Source: Streptomyces sp. SBT349 (GTDB taxonomy: Bacteria > Actinomycetota > Actinomycetes > Streptomycetales > Streptomycetaceae). Taken from it: a stretch of 59,292 bases of DNA. The notes below the pieces were generated by a model. It worked only from the letters and a program-made list of their open reading frames with translations, was not told the DNA's origin and did not search any database. A program made the position numbers and the translations under genes. Below, in pieces: positions 55,014 to 59,292 of this stretch (within the stretch, counting starts at the first letter, position 1; each line of letters starts with the position of its first letter). The stretch is from the NCBI RefSeq assembly GCF_001083795.1, contig NZ_LAVK01000005.1:1-59292 (forward strand), written 5' to 3'.

Positions 55014-55487
55014 ATGCAGAAGATCACGACCTTCCTGTGGTTCGACCACCAGGCCGAGGAGGCCGCGGCCTTCTACACCTCGCTGTTCAAGGACTCGCGC
55101 ATCCTGGAGGTCCAGCGCTACGGCGAGGCGGGACCGGGTCCCGAGGGATCGGCGATGACCGTGTCGTTCGAGCTGGCGGGCCAGCGGTACACCGCGCTCA
55201 ACGGCGGCCCGCACTTCTCGTTCACCGAGGCGATCTCGCTCTACGTCGACTGCGAGGACCAGGCCGAGGTGGACGAGCTGTGGGCCAGGCTCACCGCCGA
55301 CGGCGGCGAGGAGAGCCAGTGCGGCTGGCTGAAGGACAGGTACGGCCTGTCCTGGCAGATCGTCCCGCGCGCGCTGCCCGAACTGCTGGGCGGCGAGGAC
55401 GCCGCCGCCTCGCAGCGGGTGATGCGGGCGATGCTCGGCATGAGGAAGATCGACGTCCAGGCCCTCGAAGACGCCGCGCGGGGCTGA
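55014..55487 (+). CDS. VOC-fold protein (PhnB/3-demethylubiquinone methyltransferase-like)
   Basis: 157 residues from the ATG after GAGGGGG. The N-terminal KITTFLWFDHQAEEAAAFYTSLF and middle GQRYTALNGGPHFSFTEAISLYVDCEDQAEVDELWARL, then CGWLKDRYGLSWQIVPRAL, are the consensus of the PhnB/DUF899-type VOC proteins often annotated as 3-demethylubiquinone-9 3-methyltransferase, a name not backed by the fold. The metal residues of glyoxalases are only partly present. The function is unknown. It is separated from metG by a strong hairpin. Confidence 0.88.
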   Translation: MQKITTFLWFDHQAEEAAAFYTSLFKDSRILEVQRYGEAGPGPEGSAMTVSFELAGQRYTALNGGPHFSFTEAISLYVDCEDQAEVDELWARLTADGGEESQCGWLKDRYGLSWQIVPRALPELLGGEDAAASQRVMRAMLGMRKIDVQALEDAARG

Positions 55488-55503
55488 CCCCCGGCGGTCC
55501 CCG

Positions 55504-55543
55504 CCGGGCGTCGGCGCCGCCGGGGGGCGGCGCCGGCGCCCGG
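55504..55543 (+). terminator. 18-bp stem-loop between the VOC gene and metG
   Basis: Arms 55504-55521 and 55526-55543 pair over 18 bp with one mismatch and a GGGG loop, 17 bp after the VOC stop. This supports a separate metG transcript starting near 55585. Confidence 0.85.
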
Positions 55544-55572
55544 CCCGTTTCCGCCTGTCCGCGGCGCGCGGA

Positions 55573-55578
55573 TAGGAT
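55573..55578 (+). promoter_or_regulatory. -10 hexamer of probable leaderless metG transcript
   Basis: TAGGAT is 7 nt before the ATG. The preceding terminator makes an independent promoter necessary. Confidence 0.55.
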
Positions 55579-55585
55579 CCCGGGC

Positions 55586-57187
55586 ATGGCGGCCACCGGA
55601 TCCACGGCGGGGGCGAAGGCGTACTACGTCTCGACTCCCATCTACTACGTCAACGACGCTCCTCATCTGGGCCACGCCTACACGACCGTCGCGGGCGACG
55701 TGCTCACGCGCTGGCACCGCCAGCGCGGCGAGAAGGTGTGGTACCTCACGGGCACGGACGAGCACGGTCAGAAGATCATGCGCACGGCCGAGGCCAACGG
55801 CGTCTCCCCGCAGGAGTGGTGCGACCGGCTGGTGGCCGACGCGTGGAAGCCCCTGTGGGAGCACCTCGGCATCGCCAACGACGACTTCATCCGCACCACC
55901 GAGCGGCGGCACACCGACCGGGTGCGGGAGTTCGTGCAGGCCCTCTACGACAAGGGCGAGATCTACCCCGGCGGGTACGAGGGGCCCTACTGCGTCGGCT
56001 GCGAGGAGTACAAGCTCCCCGGCGAGCTGCTGGAGGGCGAGGGCGGCGAGAAGCTCTGCCCGATCCACAAGCGGCCGGTGGAGCTGCTGAAGGAGGAGAA
56101 CTACTTCTTCCGCCTCTCCGAATACGGCCCCCGGCTGCTGGAGCACTACGAGGCCCACCCGGAGTTCATCCAGCCGGAGTCCGCGCGGAACGAGGTGGTC
56201 AGCTTCGTCCGCCAGGGCCTCACGGACCTGTCGATCTCCCGCTCCACCTTCGACTGGGGCATCCCGGTGCCCTGGGACGAGCGGCACGTCATCTACGTGT
56301 GGGTCGACGCCCTGCTGAACTACGCGACGGCCGTGGGCTACGGCGCGGACGCCGAGCGGTTCGAGGGGACGTTCCCCGCCGACGTGCACCTGGTCGGCAA
56401 GGACATCCTCCGTTTCCACGCGGTGATCTGGCCCGCGATGCTCATGGCGAACGGGCTGCCGCTGCCCGGCAAGATCGCCGCCAACGGCTGGCTGATGGTC
56501 GGCGGCGAGAAGATGTCCAAGTCGAACCTGACGGGCATCAAGCCGCAGGACCTCACCTCCCACTTCGGCGTGGACGCCTACCGCTGGTACTTCCTGCGCG
56601 CCATCGCGTTCGGCAGCGACGGCTCGTTCTCCTGGGAGGACTTCACCGCCCGGTACACCTCCGAGCTCGCCAACGACTACGGCAACCTCGCCTCGCGCGT
56701 GGCGGCCATGGTCGGCCGGTACTTCGGCGGCACGCTGCCGGAGGCGGGCACGGTCGGCGACGCGGAGCGCGCCCTGCACGAGGGCCTGGCCACGGCCGTC
56801 GCCGAGGCCGACCGGCGCGTCGGCGAGGAGCTGGACTTCGCGGGCGGGATCGCGGCGGTCTTCGACTTCGTGAAGCAGGTCAACGGCTACCTCACGGAGC
56901 AGGAGCCCTGGAAGGTCGCCAAGGACACCTCCCCCGAGGCCCGGGACCGGCTGGCGACGATCCTGTACACGGCGGCCGAGTCCCTGCGGGCGATCGCCGT
57001 CCTGCTCCACCCGGTGATGCCGTCGACGTCCCAGGCGCTGTGGGAGTCGCTGGGCGCGGCCCCCGCGCTGGGAGAGCTGGCCGACCAGCGCGTCCAGGAC
57101 GCGGGCACCTGGGGCCGCCTGCCCGCCGGTTCCACCGTCACCAAGGGCAAGGTCCTCTTCCCCCGCCTGGAGGAGCCTCCGGCCTGA
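55586..57187 (+). CDS. metG: Methionyl-tRNA synthetase
   Basis: 533 residues. It charges tRNA-Met with methionine. Class I signatures: HLGH (HIGH box) in NDAPHLGHAYTTVAGD, KMSKS in GGEKMSKSNLTG near residue 310, and the connective peptide with cysteines YCVGCEEYKL ... KLCPIH that can bind one zinc. WIDW-like methionine pocket residues are in VWVDALLNYATAVG. The C-terminal anticodon-binding helices are followed by a short end (GTWGRLPAGSTVTKGKVLFPRLEE) with no separate tRNA-binding domain, as in actinobacterial enzymes. The predicted start is supported by the -10 hexamer; the longer open frame overlaps the VOC gene. Confidence 0.96.
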   Translation: MAATGSTAGAKAYYVSTPIYYVNDAPHLGHAYTTVAGDVLTRWHRQRGEKVWYLTGTDEHGQKIMRTAEANGVSPQEWCDRLVADAWKPLWEHLGIANDDFIRTTERRHTDRVREFVQALYDKGEIYPGGYEGPYCVGCEEYKLPGELLEGEGGEKLCPIHKRPVELLKEENYFFRLSEYGPRLLEHYEAHPEFIQPESARNEVVSFVRQGLTDLSISRSTFDWGIPVPWDERHVIYVWVDALLNYATAVGYGADAERFEGTFPADVHLVGKDILRFHAVIWPAMLMANGLPLPGKIAANGWLMVGGEKMSKSNLTGIKPQDLTSHFGVDAYRWYFLRAIAFGSDGSFSWEDFTARYTSELANDYGNLASRVAAMVGRYFGGTLPEAGTVGDAERALHEGLATAVAEADRRVGEELDFAGGIAAVFDFVKQVNGYLTEQEPWKVAKDTSPEARDRLATILYTAAESLRAIAVLLHPVMPSTSQALWESLGAAPALGELADQRVQDAGTWGRLPAGSTVTKGKVLFPRLEEPPA

Positions 57188-57284
57188 CCGCCCCCCGCCC
57201 CGGACCCGGTCCCCGGGTGGTTCGGTCTCTGTGCGGCTCGGGTCCCCCGGTGCCCGGCCCTCGTGGGGCTCGGGCCCCGCGGCC

Positions 57285-58118
57285 CTAGCGTTCGCGGGCC
57301 AGTGCCAGGGTGCGGTGGGCGCCGGCCAGGACCGCCGCGTCGACGAAGCGGCCGTCGGGCAGCGCCAGCGCCCCGGCCTCGGTGGCGCCGGCCCTGACGA
57401 CCTCGCGGGCCGCCGCCACCTCCTCCTCCGTCGGCAGGAACGCCTCCTCGATCACCGGGAGCTGGCGCGGGTGGATGGCGGCCCTGCCCAGGAAGCCGAG
57501 GGCGCGCCCCTCCGCGCAGGAACGCGCCAGGCCCTCGGTGTCCCTGATGTCCGGGTACACGGACTGCGCCGGGGGCGCCGCCCCGGCGGCGCGCGCCGCC
57601 ACCACGGTGCGGGAGCGCGGCCACGCCAGGCCCGCCGCGTCCCTGACGCCCAGGTCGGCCCGCAGGTCCGCCTCGCCCAGCGCGATTCCCCTGACGGCGG
57701 GGTGGGCTCCGGCCACGGCGAACGCCTGCTCCACGCCCAGCGCGCTCTCCAGCAGCGCGTAGAGCGGCGGCACCCGGGGCGCGTGGGCCAGCGCCCAGGC
57801 GGCGACGGTGGCGATGTCGCCCGGCCCGCTGACCTTGGGCAGCCGCAGCCCCCCGAGCCCCGGCAGCGGCACGAGACGCCGCACCTCGGCCCGCGCCAGC
57901 GGCCCGTCGAGCGCGTTGACCCGGACGTGCACCGGCACCGGCCCCGGCTCGGACAGCAGCTCGGCGGTGGCGTCCAGCGCGTACCGCTTGCGGCCGGGCG
58001 CGACCGCGTCCTCCAGGTCGGCGATGACGACATCGGCGCCCGAGCGCAGCGCCTTGGCGACCACATCGGGCCGGTCGGCCGGGGCGTAGAGCCAGGTCAG
58101 GAAGGAGCCCGTGGTCAC
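57285..58118 (-). CDS. CitE-like aldolase/lyase (HpcH/HpaI family)
   Basis: 277 residues from a GTG whose first bases overlap the upstream stop (GTGA), so it is translationally coupled to the CoA-transferase. TIM-barrel signatures: WLYAPADRPDVVAKALRSGADVVIADLEDAVAPGRK (with the conserved Asp-Leu-Glu-Asp), RVNALDGP, the substrate arginine region LRLPKV, LLESALGVEQAFA and LGEADLRADLGV (metal Glu/Asp). Related proteins cleave citramalyl-CoA, malyl-CoA or beta-methylmalyl-CoA. Pairing with a class III CoA-transferase points to a C4/C5 dicarboxylate route, but the substrate is not determined by sequence. Confidence 0.9.
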   Translation of the reverse strand: MTTGSFLTWLYAPADRPDVVAKALRSGADVVIADLEDAVAPGRKRYALDATAELLSEPGPVPVHVRVNALDGPLARAEVRRLVPLPGLGGLRLPKVSGPGDIATVAAWALAHAPRVPPLYALLESALGVEQAFAVAGAHPAVRGIALGEADLRADLGVRDAAGLAWPRSRTVVAARAAGAAPPAQSVYPDIRDTEGLARSCAEGRALGFLGRAAIHPRQLPVIEEAFLPTEEEVAAAREVVRAGATEAGALALPDGRFVDAAVLAGAHRTLALARER

Positions 58119-59292
58119 AGCGCGCCGCCGGCCCGCAGGGAGGCGATCTCCTCGTGCGACAGGCCGAGCCCGGTGAGCACCGCGTCGGTGTCGGCGCCGT
58201 GCGGGCGCCCGGCCCAGCGGATGGCGCCCGGCGTCGCCGAGAGGCGGAAGAGGACGTTCTGCATGCGCAGGGTGCCCAGCTCCTCGTCCTCCACCTCGGT
58301 GACCGAGCCGAGCGCCCGGTACTGCTCGTCCTCCAGCACGTCGCGGATGTCGTTGACCGGCGCGATCGCCGCCTCGGCCCGTTCGAACGCGTCGATCACC
58401 TCGGCGCGGTCGTGGCGGGCGATCCAGGCCCCCACGGCCTCGTCCAGCTCGTCGGCGTGCCGGGCACGCCCGCGGCCGGTGGCGAACCACTCCTCGCCGA
58501 TCACCTCGGGCAGCCCGACCAGCCGCATCACGCGCTCGGCGATGGACTGCGCCGAGGTGGAGACGGCGACCCAGCGCCCGTCGGCGGTGCGGTAGGTGTT
58601 GCGCGGCGCGTTGTTCGTGGAGCGGTTGCCGGTGCGCTGCTGGACATAGCCGAGCTGGTCGTACCAGAGGGGGTGCGGCCCGAGCACGGTCAGCATCGGC
58701 TCGATGATCGCCATGTCGACCACCTGCCCCTGGCCCGTTCGGTCGCGGCCCGCGAGGGCGGTCATCACGGCGTAGGCGGTGGCCAGCGCGGCGATCGAGT
58801 CGGCCAGGCCGAACGGCGGCAGCGTCGGCGGCCCGTCCGGCTCGCCGGTGATCGCGGCGAAGCCGCTCATCGCCTCGGCGAGCGTGCCGAACCCGGGTCG
58901 GCGGGCGTACGGGCCGAACTGGCCGAAGCCGGTGACGCGCGCCAGCACCAGGCGGGGGTTGGCGGCGGACAGCTCGTCCCACCCCAGGCCCCACTTCTCC
59001 AGGGTGCCGGGCCTGAAGTTCTCCACGACGACGTCCGCCTCGGCGGCCATCCGCAGCAGGACCTCCCGGCCGCCGGGGGTGGAGAGGTCCAGGGTGATGG
59101 TCTTCTTGTTGCGGCCCAGGAGCTTCCACCACAGGCCCACGCCGTCCTTGCTGGGGCCGTGGCCCCGGGACGGGTCGGGCCTGCGGGGGTGCTCGACCTT
59201 GATCACCTCGGCGCCGAAGTCGCCGAGCATGGTGGCGGCGAGCGGCCCCGCGAAGAGGGTCGCCAGGTCGAGGACGCGCAGCCCTTCGAGGG
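58115..59292 (-). CDS. Class III CoA-transferase (CaiB/BaiF), 5' end outside window
   Basis: The frame is open to the window edge, encoding LEGLRVLDLATLFAGPLAA before the first visible ATG, which is the normal family N-terminus; the true start lies just beyond base 59292. Family III signatures: LGDFGAEVIKVEHPRRPDP, NKKTITLDLSTPGGREVLLRMAAEADVVVENFRPGTLEKWGLG, and the nucleophilic aspartate in GQGQVVDMAIIEPM. About 392 residues are visible. It moves CoA between carboxylic acids through an aspartyl-CoA anhydride. The coupled lyase suggests it activates the acid that the lyase then cleaves, or recycles its CoA. Confidence 0.92.
   Translation of the reverse strand, partial: LEGLRVLDLATLFAGPLAATMLGDFGAEVIKVEHPRRPDPSRGHGPSKDGVGLWWKLLGRNKKTITLDLSTPGGREVLLRMAAEADVVVENFRPGTLEKWGLGWDELSAANPRLVLARVTGFGQFGPYARRPGFGTLAEAMSGFAAITGEPDGPPTLPPFGLADSIAALATAYAVMTALAGRDRTGQGQVVDMAIIEPMLTVLGPHPLWYDQLGYVQQRTGNRSTNNAPRNTYRTADGRWVAVSTSAQSIAERVMRLVGLPEVIGEEWFATGRGRARHADELDEAVGAWIARHDRAEVIDAFERAEAAIAPVNDIRDVLEDEQYRALGSVTEVEDEELGTLRMQNVLFRLSATPGAIRWAGRPHGADTDAVLTGLGLSHEEIASLRAGGAL

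Overview
The window is very GC-rich, gene-dense DNA with GTG starts, ATGA/GTGA stop-start overlaps and strong third-position G/C bias. The gene families and their order (two MarR/DUF3817 pairs, isobutyryl-CoA mutase, thioredoxin, DUF6230-DUF6114, pyk-ackA-pta-pfkA, the glgE cluster, glgP, an ABC exporter pair, glgX) resemble a conserved chromosomal region of Streptomyces that I know from S. coelicolor around SCO5413-SCO5460 (from memory, no search run). I read this as a Streptomyces or close streptomycete chromosome core segment with several local insertions, duplications and decayed genes. I see no tRNA, rRNA, insertion sequence, prophage or CRISPR array.

Layout. 1-7.4 kb: the 3' end of a sensor kinase, then a MarR/DUF3817 pair, the cslA-glxA-GH6 locus (synthesis and processing of a beta-glucan at the cell surface), and a second MarR/DUF3817 pair. 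7.4-13.5 kb: isobutyryl-CoA mutase large subunit behind a perfect palindrome, a thioredoxin-TPR protein, and a three-gene envelope locus (DUF6230, DUF6114, and a secreted protein with a long Glu/Pro tract). 13.5-19.5 kb: pyruvate kinase, acetate kinase and phosphotransacetylase on the minus strand, and phosphofructokinase diverging from them. 19.5-21.2 kb: a scar with two decayed gene ends and a tandem duplication of the 3' end of a PLP enzyme. 21-23.4 kb: the PLP threonine/serine dehydratase and a divergent amidohydrolase.

23.4-31.1 kb: glgE-treS-mak-glgB, the GlgE alpha-glucan pathway (trehalose to maltose to maltose-1-phosphate to linear then branched glucan). 31.3-39.4 kb: a secreted rhamnogalacturonan lyase divergent from a full oppABCDF-type importer, lying between the glgE cluster and glgP. 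39.5-42.2 kb: glycogen phosphorylase, whose stop codon lies in an array of eight 17-bp repeats followed by a perfect hairpin. 42.3-46 kb: a heterodimeric ABC exporter. 46-49 kb: a small cysteine-containing protein behind a promoter that looks DNA-damage inducible, an RsbW-like ATPase, an enoyl-CoA hydratase and a lipoprotein L,D-transpeptidase. 49.2-51.4 kb: glycogen debranching enzyme. 51.5-57.2 kb: a MacB/FtsX-type ABC system, a VOC-fold protein and methionyl-tRNA synthetase. 57.3 kb to the end: a CitE-like lyase coupled to a class III CoA-transferase that runs off the window.

The main theme is carbohydrate metabolism: glucan synthesis (glgE, treS, mak, glgB), breakdown (glgP, glgX), lower glycolysis and acetate overflow (pfkA, pyk, ackA, pta), surface glucan (csl) and a probable plant polysaccharide-degradation unit. 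At least ten genes have a TAnnnT -10 hexamer 6-8 nt before the start codon and are probably leaderless. No single gene set here is convincingly an unknown biological system. The best leads are the damage-type promoter on the small protein, the DUF6230/DUF6114/acidic-protein locus, the repeat array at the end of glgP, and the csl locus bracketed by paralogous MarR/DUF3817 pairs.
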